Positions 13,662 through 22,793 of a stretch of 29,676 bases of DNA are shown in pieces. Source of the stretch: a bacterium UBP12_UBA5184 (GTDB lineage Bacteria; Vulcanimicrobiota; Vulcanimicrobiia; Vulcanimicrobiales; Vulcanimicrobiaceae); assembly GCA_002413145.1 (NCBI GenBank), contig DHWK01000166.1:1-29676 (forward strand). Reading direction: 5' to 3'. The position numbers and the translations under genes are program-made. Position 1 is the stretch's first letter, and every line of letters begins with the position of its first letter. The notes beneath the pieces are model-generated. The model was not told the origin of the DNA, did no database searches, and saw only the letters and a program-made list of their open reading frames with translations.

Positions 13662-15371
13662 TTAGGCGATCTTCGCTTCCGGTTTTACGGCCGAAGCGAG
13701 TAGCGTCTTGTACCCGACGTTCGGGAACAGGACCGTTACCAGGTCCTTCTCGGCGCGTTCGACCGTGCCTTGTCCGAACTTCGGATGGAAGACGACGTCG
13801 GCGATGCGGAAGCCCGAACCCGGCAGCGGTGCCGTCTCGCCGCGGACGGCTTTCGGCGCGTTGGCCTTGAGGCAGTTGTCGCATGCCCCGCAATTGATCG
13901 CGTCGTAATCTTCGCCGAAGTAGTTCAAGATAAACTTGCGCCGGCACGACCGCGTCTCGCAATACTGCAGCATCATCGCGAGCTTGCTCTGATCGTAGGC
14001 CTTCTTGGTCTCGTAGTTCGTCAGATTGAGCACCAGTTCGCGGTTTTCGAGCGCGTTCGGAGTGAGGCCGTAGCGGGCGCGCGCCCGCATCTCGATGAAC
14101 TTCGCCTTCTTGAGCAGCGCTAAGACGACTTTGAGTTTGGTGAGCGGCAGCTGCGAGATCTTCCGCAAATCGGCGAGCGAGACGCCGTCGCTCTGGCCGC
14201 CGAAATACTCGAGCGTCCCGAAAATCTTCTGCACGTCCTCGATGTCGGGATACTTTCCCGTCAAAAAGTAGTTTTGGACGCGCGTGTCGCTCATGCGATA
14301 GAGCAAGATGCAGCGCGAGAGTAACCCGTCGCGCCCGGCCCGGCCGGCTTCCTGGGTGTAGGCTTCGACCGAGCCCGGCAGATCGTAGTGGACCACGAAA
14401 CGGATGTTCGGCTTGTCGATGCCCAAGCCGAAGGCGTTGGTCGCGACGACGGCCCGAATGGACTCGTCCATGAAGAGGTTGTGGACCATGACGCGATCGT
14501 GTTTTTGCAGCTTCGAATGGTAGACGGCCGCAGGCACGCCCAGCTCGTCGTTCAAGAAGCGCTGCACTTCGAGTGCGTTCTTGATCGTGGCGGTATAGAT
14601 GATGCCGGTCCCGGCGAGCCCCACCTTGAAAAGTTCTTTGAGGGCCTTCAATTTCGCCGTTTCGTTTTCGGCGCGGATGACCTCGTAGCGCAGGTTCGGA
14701 CGATCGAAGCCTTTGACGATCGTGCGCGTGTTTGGGATGCCGAGTTGGATCAAGATGTCTTCGCGCACCGCCGGGGTCGCCGTTGCGGTCAGCGCCAGAA
14801 CCGTCGGATGCCCGATGGCCGCGATCACTTGGCCGAGCGCCAGATAAGCCGGCCGGAAGTCGTGACCCCAGGCGCTGATGCAGTGCGCCTCGTCGACGAC
14901 GAACAACGGCACGGCGATCGTCTTGAGCAGCGAGATAAACGATTCGTTTTCGAGTTTTTCGGGCGTGACGAACGCGATCTTGACCTCGCCGCGCCCGATC
15001 CGCGCCAGCGTCGCCGCTTCCTGATCTTCGCTGAGCGTCGAGTTGATTGCGACGACTTCGTGGATGCCGCGTTGGGCGAGCATGTCGAGTTGATCTTTCA
15101 TCAGTGCGATCAGCGGGCTCACGACCACCGTCGTCCCGCCCAGCAAGAGCGCCGGCAACTGGTAGCACAGACTCTTGCCCGCTCCGGTCGCCAAGATGGC
15201 CAGCGTGTCCTGACCCTCCATGATGCGCGTAATGACGTCTATCTGGCCGGGGTGAAAGCGCTCGAATCCGAACAGCTCGGCGAGAGCCTGCTCGCTGCGC
15301 GCTTTGATGCCGGTCTGAGCCGGCGTCAGTGCCGGCTCTTGGAGTGCCGCGAGCGCGGCCGTCCCTGCCAT
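13662..15371 (-). CDS. recQ: RecQ-family ATP-dependent DNA helicase
   Basis: This is a 569-residue superfamily 2 helicase. Seen: a Q-motif-like region (about residues 32-44), Walker A ATGAGKS (61-67), DEAH (160-163), the aromatic-rich loop AWGHDFRPAY (167-176), SAT-like TATAT (195-199) and motif VI QEAGRAGRDG (340-349). A zinc-binding set typical of RecQ follows (Cys476, Cys494, Cys497, Cys500). No HRDC domain is present. Instead residues about 519-562 (FHPKFGQGTVERAEKDLVTVLFP) resemble the small Tudor/CarD-like domain at the end of UvrD/PcrA helicases. RecQ unwinds duplex DNA in recombination and fork repair. I chose ATG 15371 over TTG 15398 because an AAGGAG (minus strand, about 15383-15388) precedes the ATG by about 11 bases and lies inside the longer version. 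It is divergent from dnaX. Confidence 0.93.
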   Translation of the reverse strand: MAGTAALAALQEPALTPAQTGIKARSEQALAELFGFERFHPGQIDVITRIMEGQDTLAILATGAGKSLCYQLPALLLGGTTVVVSPLIALMKDQLDMLAQRGIHEVVAINSTLSEDQEAATLARIGRGEVKIAFVTPEKLENESFISLLKTIAVPLFVVDEAHCISAWGHDFRPAYLALGQVIAAIGHPTVLALTATATPAVREDILIQLGIPNTRTIVKGFDRPNLRYEVIRAENETAKLKALKELFKVGLAGTGIIYTATIKNALEVQRFLNDELGVPAAVYHSKLQKHDRVMVHNLFMDESIRAVVATNAFGLGIDKPNIRFVVHYDLPGSVEAYTQEAGRAGRDGLLSRCILLYRMSDTRVQNYFLTGKYPDIEDVQKIFGTLEYFGGQSDGVSLADLRKISQLPLTKLKVVLALLKKAKFIEMRARARYGLTPNALENRELVLNLTNYETKKAYDQSKLAMMLQYCETRSCRRKFILNYFGEDYDAINCGACDNCLKANAPKAVRGETAPLPGSGFRIADVVFHPKFGQGTVERAEKDLVTVLFPNVGYKTLLASAVKPEAKIA

Positions 15372-15508
15372 GGTCTCGTCGTCTCCTTGGGAAAGCAAGC
15401 GGTGCCCATGCTATAAATGGACGCCTTCTGACTACTACAACGCGTTGTACCCGGGCCGCGGTTTCGTGAAACAGGGTCGCCCCAAAGCGTCTCCCGAAAG
15501 TCTGGGTC
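15372..15508. promoter_or_regulatory. Divergent recQ/dnaX promoter region with 14-bp palindrome
   Basis: These 137 bases lie between divergent recQ and dnaX. A TATAAA (15412-15417) is a good plus-strand -10 candidate for dnaX; the best upstream hexamer TTGGGA (15387-15392) gives a long 19-base spacer, so the promoter is only likely. On the minus strand the same spot reads TTTATAGC and could serve recQ. A perfect 14-bp palindrome, TACAACGCGTTGTA (15436-15449), just downstream of the -10 is placed where a repressor could block dnaX. I looked for an SRP RNA here, since several bacteria carry it next to dnaX, and found no GGAA-type SRP core. Confidence 0.4.
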
Positions 15509-17167
15509 GTGTCACTTTACCGGACGTGGCGCCCGAGGTCGTTCGCCGAGCTCGTCGGCCAGGACTCGGTCGTTCGGACGCTTCGGACTGCGCTCGCCTC
15601 CGGGAAGATCGCGCATGCCTACCTCTTTTCCGGCCCTCGTGGTTGCGGGAAGACCTCGGCTGCGAAGATTCTGGCGCGCTGCATCGAGTGCGCCGCCGGA
15701 CCGACCCCCGATCCCGACAATACCTGCGATAATTGTCGGGCCATCACGGCTGGGACGGCGCTCGACGTCATCGAGATCGACGCAGCCTCGAACCGCGGCA
15801 TCGACGAGATTCGCGCGCTGCGGGAATCGGTGAAATTCGCGCCCGCCTCGATGCGGGCCAAAGTCTTTATCATCGACGAGGCGCACATGTTGACCCGCGA
15901 AGGCGCAAATGCATTTCTCAAGACGCTCGAGGAGCCGCCGGCCCACGCGATCTTCGTGCTGGCGACGACCGCGCCCGAGGCCTTGCCGCCGACCATCCTC
16001 TCACGTTGCCAGCGCTACGCGTTCCGGCGAATTCCGGTGCCGGTGATGATCGAACGGATGCGCGAGATCGCCGCTGCGGAGGGAATCGCGATCGACGACG
16101 GCGCGCTCGGCGCGCTCGCCTACCGCGCCGACGGAGGGCTGCGCGACGCGCTTACGATGCTCGAGCAGGCCGCGTCGTTCGCCGGCAGCGCACCGATCGA
16201 CGCGACGACGGTCGAGGCCGCCTTCGGGACGACCGGTCGCGTCTACGCGCGGGCCCTGGTCGCGGGGATCCTCGCCGGCGACGCCTCGGCGGCGCTGCGC
16301 ACGATCGACGAAGCGAGCGGCGCCGGCGTCGAGATGTCCGGGCTGATCCGCGCAGCGGTCGGCGAGTACCGCAATTTGCTCGTCGCTCGCCTCGACCCCG
16401 ACCTGCTCTCGGCCGATCTCGCCGCCGACGACGCGGCGCGTCTCTGCGAAGCTGCCGCGTCGACGCCTCAGCCGCGCGTCGTTCGGGGCCTGCGTCTGCT
16501 CGGCGACGCGCTCGCCGCCGGCCGTACCTCCGGCAATGCGCGGCTCGAACTCGAGACCGCGGTCCTAAGACTCGTCGTCCAAGGCGAAGACCCGTCTCTC
16601 GAGGCGCTGGCGACGCGGGTCACCCTACTCGAGCAAGGGGCGCCGCAGAGGGTCGCCCCCGCACCGAAGCCGGCGTCGGCTCAGCCGCCGAAGGCCTCGG
16701 CCCAGCCCCCGAAGACCGCCGCCGCGCCGCCCGAGCCGCCGAAGCCCGCAACCAGAGGCGAGAATGCCCTTCCCTCGCTGCAGCAACTGCGCTCGCTCTG
16801 GGATCAGATTCGCCTGCGAGCCTACGAACGGAACGTCCCGCTCAAAGGTCCGCTTTCGCGGGCCACCGTCGATGCGTTCGAGGACGGCCTGGTCACGATC
16901 GGACTGGTGGACGACGTCTCGGAGAGTTTCGTGCTCGGCAAACTCGCCGATATCGAGGCGGCGCTGGCCGACGTCGTCGGAATCCCGCTGCGCGTCAAGC
17001 TGCACTCGACGCCGCTTGCGGGCCGCGTGCGGACGGCTTCCGGGGCCAAGAGCGCGCATCGCGCGGCGCCGTCGGGGAACTCCGAGCCGTCCGGCGGAGA
17101 ATCCGATCTGCTCGCCTATGCGCGTCACAGATTGCTCGGCGAGTCCAGCGGGCCGGAGACGGAATGA
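15509..17167 (+). CDS. dnaX: DNA polymerase III subunit gamma/tau
   Basis: This 552-residue clamp-loader ATPase has a GTG start. The protein opens with the family-typical SLYRTWRPRSFAELVGQ. Walker A GPRGCGKT is at residues 42-49, the zinc-binding cysteines at Cys58, 61, 73 and 76, DEAH at 123-126, and the SRC sensor/arginine-finger motif at 165-167. The AAA+ core and lid run to about residue 360. A Pro/Ala/Lys-rich linker (about 375-415) leads to a C-terminal domain (LPSLQQLRSLWDQIRLRAYE onward) like the tau-specific region. Gamma/tau loads the beta clamp and links polymerase to helicase. I saw no A-rich slippery site for gamma production. The stop overlaps the ybaB start by 4 bases (ATGA), making the conserved dnaX-ybaB-recR operon. 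Confidence 0.96.
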   Translation: MSLYRTWRPRSFAELVGQDSVVRTLRTALASGKIAHAYLFSGPRGCGKTSAAKILARCIECAAGPTPDPDNTCDNCRAITAGTALDVIEIDAASNRGIDEIRALRESVKFAPASMRAKVFIIDEAHMLTREGANAFLKTLEEPPAHAIFVLATTAPEALPPTILSRCQRYAFRRIPVPVMIERMREIAAAEGIAIDDGALGALAYRADGGLRDALTMLEQAASFAGSAPIDATTVEAAFGTTGRVYARALVAGILAGDASAALRTIDEASGAGVEMSGLIRAAVGEYRNLLVARLDPDLLSADLAADDAARLCEAAASTPQPRVVRGLRLLGDALAAGRTSGNARLELETAVLRLVVQGEDPSLEALATRVTLLEQGAPQRVAPAPKPASAQPPKASAQPPKTAAAPPEPPKPATRGENALPSLQQLRSLWDQIRLRAYERNVPLKGPLSRATVDAFEDGLVTIGLVDDVSESFVLGKLADIEAALADVVGIPLRVKLHSTPLAGRVRTASGAKSAHRAAPSGNSEPSGGESDLLAYARHRLLGESSGPETE

Positions 17168-17472
17168 ATCAAGCAGCGATGCTCGCGCAAGTGCGCAAGA
17201 TGCAGGCCGAGATGACCAAGGCGCAAGAAGAACTCGCCGCCACCGTCGTCTCCGGTTCTGCCGGCGGCGGCCTCGTGACGGTCGAGATCAGCTGTGACTA
17301 TCGCGTCAAAGCCGTGCACCTCGACAAGCAAACGATCGATCCGGACGACACCGAAACGCTCGAGGATCTGATCGTCGCAGCCCTCAACGACGCGATCGGC
17401 AAGGCGCAAGATGCCTCGAGCAAACGGATGGGCGCGCTCACCGGCGGCTTGCGCATCCCCGGCATGCCGTAG
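17164..17472 (+). CDS. ybaB: YbaB/EbfC nucleoid-associated protein
   Basis: This 102-residue protein overlaps the dnaX stop (ATGA). The N-terminal amphipathic helix MLAQVRKMQAEMTKAQEEL, the Gly-rich turn (GSAGGGLVTVEISCDY) and the DPDDTETLEDLIVAALNDA helix are all standard for the family, as is the C-terminal Met/Gly-rich tail (GGLRIPGMP). YbaB forms dimers that bind DNA and coat the nucleoid; the gene lies between dnaX and recR in many bacteria, as here. The first residues could alternatively start at the Met at position 6. Confidence 0.95.
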   Translation: MNQAAMLAQVRKMQAEMTKAQEELAATVVSGSAGGGLVTVEISCDYRVKAVHLDKQTIDPDDTETLEDLIVAALNDAIGKAQDASSKRMGALTGGLRIPGMP

Positions 17473-17483
17473 GATCGTGGCTC

Positions 17484-18086
17484 ATAAGTAGCGCGATCGC
17501 CGGCCCCGTTCAAAGCCTGATCAACGAATTCTCCAAGCTGCCGACGGTCGGGCCGAAGACGGCGGCGAGGTTGGTGTTCTACCTGTTGAATCGGCCGCGC
17601 GCGGAAGCGCAGGCGCTGGCCGAGGCGATCTTGGCGGTCAAAGACCGCGTGCGTTTGTGTTCGCGTTGTTTCTCGATCACCGAAGACGATCCGTGCGCGC
17701 TCTGCACCGACGAACGGCGCGATGCCGCGCTGCTCTGCGTCGTCGCCGAGGCGAAGGACATCTTCGCGCTCGAACGCACCTCGGCGTTTCGCGGACGCTA
17801 TCACGTGCTGGGCGGCGTCATCTCGCCGATGGACGGCATCGGGCCGGCGCAGCTACGCGTCAAAGAGCTGATCGAACGGATCGCGCGGGAAGGATATAAG
17901 GAAGTCATCGTCGCGACCAACCCCAACGCCGAGGGCGAAGCGACCGCGCTCTACCTCTCGCGTTTGATCGGGCCGAGCGGCGTTCCGGTGACGCGACTCG
18001 CCTACGGGCTACCGATCGGCGGCGATCTCGATTACGCCGACGAGATCACGCTCGCCAAAGCCCTCGAGGGGCGCCGCCCGCTCTAG
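17484..18086 (+). CDS. recR: Recombination protein RecR, apparent AUA start
   Basis: The conserved RecR frame covers 200 residues if read from ATA at 17484. The N-terminal helix-hairpin-helix is seen (LINEFSKLPTVGPKTAARL, residues 11-30), then four zinc cysteines (Cys59, 62, 71, 74), a Toprim domain from about residue 83 and the ATNPNAEGEATALYL segment. E. coli RecR is 201 residues, so this length fits well. There is no ATG, GTG or TTG in frame before TTG 17571, and starting there would remove the DNA-binding hairpin. An AGGA (17471-17474) stands 9 bases before the ATA. A GTG at 17477 in another frame meets TAG after four codons. So either AUA is the start or an indel has disrupted it. RecR works with RecF/RecO in loading RecA on gaps. 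Confidence 0.9.
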   Translation: MSSAIAGPVQSLINEFSKLPTVGPKTAARLVFYLLNRPRAEAQALAEAILAVKDRVRLCSRCFSITEDDPCALCTDERRDAALLCVVAEAKDIFALERTSAFRGRYHVLGGVISPMDGIGPAQLRVKELIERIAREGYKEVIVATNPNAEGEATALYLSRLIGPSGVPVTRLAYGLPIGGDLDYADEITLAKALEGRRPL

Positions 18087-19078
18087 CGGGTCGCGCGCAA
18101 CGCTTCCGGATTCACCACATTGATCGGCGCGCTCGCGGCGTAGGCTGCGATTTGATCGAAGATCTGGCTGAACTGGATTTCATACTCGTCGCGCGAGACG
18201 TAGCCGATATGCGGCGTGCATACGACGTTGTCGAGCCCGAGCAAAGCGTGCTCCGGGTTCCGAAGAGGCTCGTTCTCGAATACGTCCACCGCCGCCATCC
18301 CGGGGCGTCCCGCGCGCAGCGCGTTGACGAGCGCGTCCGCTTCGATCAGCTCCGCGCGGCTGGTATTGACCAGCAGGGCGGCGGGCTTCATGCACGCGAG
18401 GTCGGCGGCCGTGACGATTCCGCGCGTCGCCTCGACGAGGCGCATGTGCAGTGAGATGACGTCGCCGGCTGCGAAGAACGCGGCCTTGCTGCTGGCCGCC
18501 GCGTAGCCGTCGGCGCGCGCGCGCGCCAGCGACTCCGCGCGCGCCCACACGACGACGTGCATGCCGAATGCTCGGCCGTAGCCGGCGACGACGGCGCCGA
18601 TGCGGCCGTACCCGAAGACGCCGAGCGTCTTGCCGCGCAAGGTGCTCCCGACGCCGATCTGCCACGTTCCGGCCCGCAGCGCGAACATTTGCTGTGGAAT
18701 CTGCCGCAGCGCAGCGATTACCAAGCCCCAGGTCAATTCTGCGGCCGCGTACGAAGGCGTATCGGCGTGTTGGCTCGAGGATACGATCACGCCGAGCCGA
18801 GTGCACGCGTCGATGTCGATGTGCGGATAGACGCTGCGTTGGCTGATGAGCCGAAGATTCGGCAAGCGCGCCAGCAAAGGCGCGCGAATCTGCGTCCGCT
18901 CCCGGATGAGAACGAGGGCCTCCGTGTCGCTTAGGCGCTCGGCGAGCGTCTCGACGTCCTGGACGTGGTCGTTCCAGATCGTAACGTCGTGACCGGCCAG
19001 CTTACCGAAGCATTCGAGGGTTCGAATGGTGTCGAAATAATCATCGAGGATGGCGATCTTGATGGCGCGGTCCTCCAT
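18083..19078 (-). CDS. D-2-hydroxyacid dehydrogenase family protein
   Basis: This 331-residue NAD-dependent oxidoreductase has a nucleotide-binding GYGRIG at residues 156-161 in a Rossmann fold. The catalytic triad of the family is placed as expected: Arg241 (NTSRAEL), Glu270 (FENEPL) and His290 (CTPHIGY). The N-terminal IKIAILDDYFDTIRTLECF is typical of a subgroup annotated as D-2-hydroxyacid dehydrogenases of unknown substrate. It interconverts a 2-keto acid and a D-2-hydroxy acid; phosphoglycerate, glyoxylate or hydroxypyruvate are possible but not resolved. I chose ATG 19078 because AGGA stands 5 bases upstream; ATG 19105 has a GGAG only 2 bases away, too close. It converges on recR with a shared CTAG stop. 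Confidence 0.88.
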   Translation of the reverse strand: MEDRAIKIAILDDYFDTIRTLECFGKLAGHDVTIWNDHVQDVETLAERLSDTEALVLIRERTQIRAPLLARLPNLRLISQRSVYPHIDIDACTRLGVIVSSSQHADTPSYAAAELTWGLVIAALRQIPQQMFALRAGTWQIGVGSTLRGKTLGVFGYGRIGAVVAGYGRAFGMHVVVWARAESLARARADGYAAASSKAAFFAAGDVISLHMRLVEATRGIVTAADLACMKPAALLVNTSRAELIEADALVNALRAGRPGMAAVDVFENEPLRNPEHALLGLDNVVCTPHIGYVSRDEYEIQFSQIFDQIAAYAASAPINVVNPEALRATR

Positions 19079-19232
19079 CGCGATCCTATTCAACGTCGCT
19101 GCCATGGCTCCGCGTACGCGCGATCCTTAGAATAAATTCGGGTCTTCGTGACATCATTCAAACCGCGAGTCTGCAGCACCAGGTGTCCAAGAGCCACTAG
19201 GATTTGCGGTGTTCATGAAGTGAGCACATAAA

Positions 19233-19285
19233 ACGACAGCGGCGAGACCGTTGGGTCTCGCCGAGGCGTTGAGGCCGACTGTCGT
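19233..19285 (-). terminator. Branched hairpin, possible terminator downstream of the tRNA
   Basis: An inner perfect 9-bp stem GGCGAGACC (19241-19249) / GGTCTCGCC (19254-19262) with a 4-base loop is enclosed by ACGACAG (19233-19239) / CTGTCGT (19279-19285). Between the two right arms a small GGC/GCC hairpin can form, giving a Y shape. On the minus strand the 3-prime side ends CTGTCGTTTTATG, so a short T run follows the outer stem. That orientation lies downstream of the tRNA, which would make it a terminator, though about 135 bases away and with a weak T run. Confidence 0.4.
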
Positions 19286-19310
19286 GACGAAACGGAAGAT
19301 GCTCGCCCAG

Positions 19311-19316
19311 TATAAT
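19311..19316 (+). promoter_or_regulatory. TATAAT hexamer, possible -10 box
   Basis: An exact TATAAT in a GC-rich genome is notable. No good -35 hexamer lies 16-18 bases upstream (CGAAAC region); GTGACG at 19284 is too far. If used, it would transcribe rightward through the antisense of the tRNA into hutH about 275 bases away. Chance occurrence is quite possible. Confidence 0.25.
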
Positions 19317-19346
19317 TCATCGACCCATTGCAGTCAAATTCGACCC

Positions 19347-19408
19347 ACCGAATCGGCCTGGCAACCATGGTGTGAACGTCGACGGAACGCTCGCACAGAC
19401 CGAATCGG
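19347..19408. repeat. Two direct copies of ACCGAATCGG
   Basis: The 10-mer ACCGAATCGG occurs at 19347-19356 and 19399-19408, 52 bases apart. Each contains the near-palindrome CCGA-A-TCGG, the shape of a dimeric regulator half-site pair. They lie upstream of hutH and beside the tRNA. An operator is possible, for example for hutH, but nothing else supports it. Confidence 0.3.
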
Positions 19409-19418
19409 TTTACGGGCC

Positions 19419-19492
19419 AGCGCCCGACGAGACTCGAACTCGTATCCTCCGTTTCGTCAAAGCGGAGCTTTATCCAGTTAAGCTACGGGCGC
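19419..19492 (-). tRNA. tRNA, probably Val (anticodon GAC)
   Basis: Read on the minus strand: acceptor GCGCCCG (19492-19486) pairs perfectly with CGGGCGC (19426-19420). The D arm is GCTT-AACTGGATA-AAGC, the T arm ACGAG-TTCGAGT-CTCGT, and the variable loop AGGAT. The anticodon arm is CCGCT-TTGACGA-AACGG, which gives GAC (Val, codon GUC) in a proper 7-base loop with U33. The 30-40 pair is a C-A mismatch, the discriminator is U, and no CCA is encoded. The GGATA D-loop and acceptor stem resemble tRNA-Arg more than tRNA-Val, so the amino-acid call is less sure than the tRNA call. Confidence 0.85.
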
Positions 19493-19591
19493 CATGGCCA
19501 TCATGAAGGCCGGTTGTTACGTGGCTGTGTCCGTCCTGTTACGAGAAAGCGTCGAATGGGTGCCTGCGCGTATCGTGGAATGGGCGCAGTG

Positions 19592-21123
19592 ATGGGTACG
19601 ACGATCGAACTTGACGGGCGCCGGCTGAGCCTCGAACAGATCGAGGCGATTGCGGTCGGCGGCGCGCCGGTCGCAGTGACGTCCGAAGCGCGCGAACGCG
19701 TCAAAGCGGCGCGCGACTGCGTCGAACGCCAGTTTGAAGCGGGCGCGACGATCTACGGCGTGACGACGGGTTTTGGACGGATGGCGAACGTGTCGATCGC
19801 CCCGGCCGATGCGGTGACTTTGCAGCGCAACCTCGTTCGCAGCCACGCCGCCGGCACCGGCGAGCCGCTGCGCGAGGACCAGGTCCGAGCGGCCGGTGTG
19901 TTGCGCGTCAGCTCTCTTGCCGCCGGGCACTCGGGGATCAAACTCGAGACGCTCGATCTGCTCGCAGCCATCCTCAATTTCGGCGTCACGCCGGTCGTGC
20001 CGGCGCTCGGTTCGGTCGGCGCGAGCGGCGACCTCGCGCCGCTCGCGCACATGACGCTCACCTTGATGGGCGAGGGCGAGGCGTTCTACCGTGGCGAGCG
20101 TTTGCCGAGCGCGGAGGCGTTGCGGCGCGCCGGTCTGCAGCCACTCGAACTCGGCGCAAAGGAAGGGCTCTCGCTGATCAACGGTACTGAAGTTATGACC
20201 GGCATCGCGGTGCTCTCGCTGTTGCGAGCGGAACGTCTGCTCGCGACGGCGGATCTCATCGGCGCGCTCTCGCTCGAAGCGTTTCTCGGCACGGACGCGG
20301 TCTTCGACAAGCGGATCAACGCCCTGCGCCCGCATCCGGGCCAGGCGAAGGTCGCCGACAACCTACGCGATCTCTTGCACGGCTCGGAGATCATGCACTC
20401 GCACCGCGATTGCGGGCGCGTCCAGGATCCGTATTCGTTCCGCTGCATCTCGGTCGTGCACGGCGCCGCCCGCGACGCCGCCGCGCACACCCGTTCGGTC
20501 CTCGAGATCGAAGCGATCTCGGTCACCGACAATCCGCTCGTCTTCGCCGAAGACGACGAATTCTTGACGGGCGCCAATTTTCACGGTCAGCCGGTGGGCG
20601 TCGTCTGCGATTTCCTTAAGGCCGCGATGGCCGGGGTGGCGAGCATCTCGGAGCGGCGTTCGTATCTGCTGCTCAACGCTGAGGAACGCGGCTTGCCGCT
20701 CTTTCTTTCGCGTAAGCCCGGCCTTGAGTCAGGTTTGATGATCGCACAATATACGGCGGCCGCGCTCGTAAGCGAAAGCAAAGGTCTCGCGTTTCCATCG
20801 AGCGTCGATTCGATCCCAACCTCGGCCGGCCAGGAAGATCACGTCAGCATGGGGACGATCGCCGCGCGGACTTTCGATCGAATTCTCGATCACGTCGAGG
20901 GGACGCTGGCCTGCGAACTGTTGTGCGCGCTGGCCGCGACGGATTTTCGTCGGCCGCTCCGGTCGGGCGTTGGGACACAGGCCGCGTACGATCTCGCTCG
21001 CACGCGCATCGCGCCGCTCGCCGGCGACCGCGTCTACGCCCCCGATATCGCAGCCGCCCGCGAACTGATCGCCTCGCGCGCCCTCGCGGCGGCCGCCGAA
21101 GCGGCGCTGCGTCAGGCTCTGCG

Positions 21124-21127
<4 letters not shown>
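19592..21127 (+). CDS. hutH: Histidine ammonia-lyase
   Basis: This 511-residue enzyme removes ammonia from L-histidine to give urocanate, the first step of histidine breakdown. The Ala144-Ser145-Gly146 triad in GSVGASGDLAPLAH forms the MIO prosthetic group autocatalytically. YGVTTGFG (residues 55-62) carries the conserved active-site tyrosine, and SRKPGLESGLMIAQYTAAAL and the later SAGQEDHVSMG are also family signatures. Length matches the usual 500-515. The frame is open from 19514, with further ATGs at 19556 and 19580; I chose 19592 because the protein from there aligns with normal HutH N-termini, though 19580 is nearly as good. It is transcribed toward hutU, overlapping its stop by 4 bases, so the hut genes are not one transcript. 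Confidence 0.95.
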
Positions 21128-22791
<1,664 letters not shown>

Positions 22792-22793
22792 GC

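Larger units (their letters stand above)
19079..19591. other. Intergenic region with tRNA, branched hairpin and short repeats
   Basis: This gap of about 510 bases lies between the dehydrogenase gene and hutH and is visibly less GC-rich than the genes. It holds a minus-strand tRNA (19419-19492), a branched hairpin (19233-19285), a TATAAT hexamer (19311-19316) and two copies of ACCGAATCGG (19347-19356, 19399-19408). ORFs that cross it show no family resemblance. The dehydrogenase promoter must lie in its first part; TATTCT (minus strand, 19134-19129) is a weak -10 candidate. The rest shows nothing I can name. Confidence 0.6.

Noticed and set aside
15372..15508. SRP RNA gene next to dnaX
   Set aside because: Some bacteria place the SRP RNA here. 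The gap lacks the conserved GGAA/AGCAG core and any long hairpin.
15509..17167. Programmed frameshift in dnaX to make gamma
   Set aside because: No run of A or A-AAA-AAG type slippery site was seen in the linker region.
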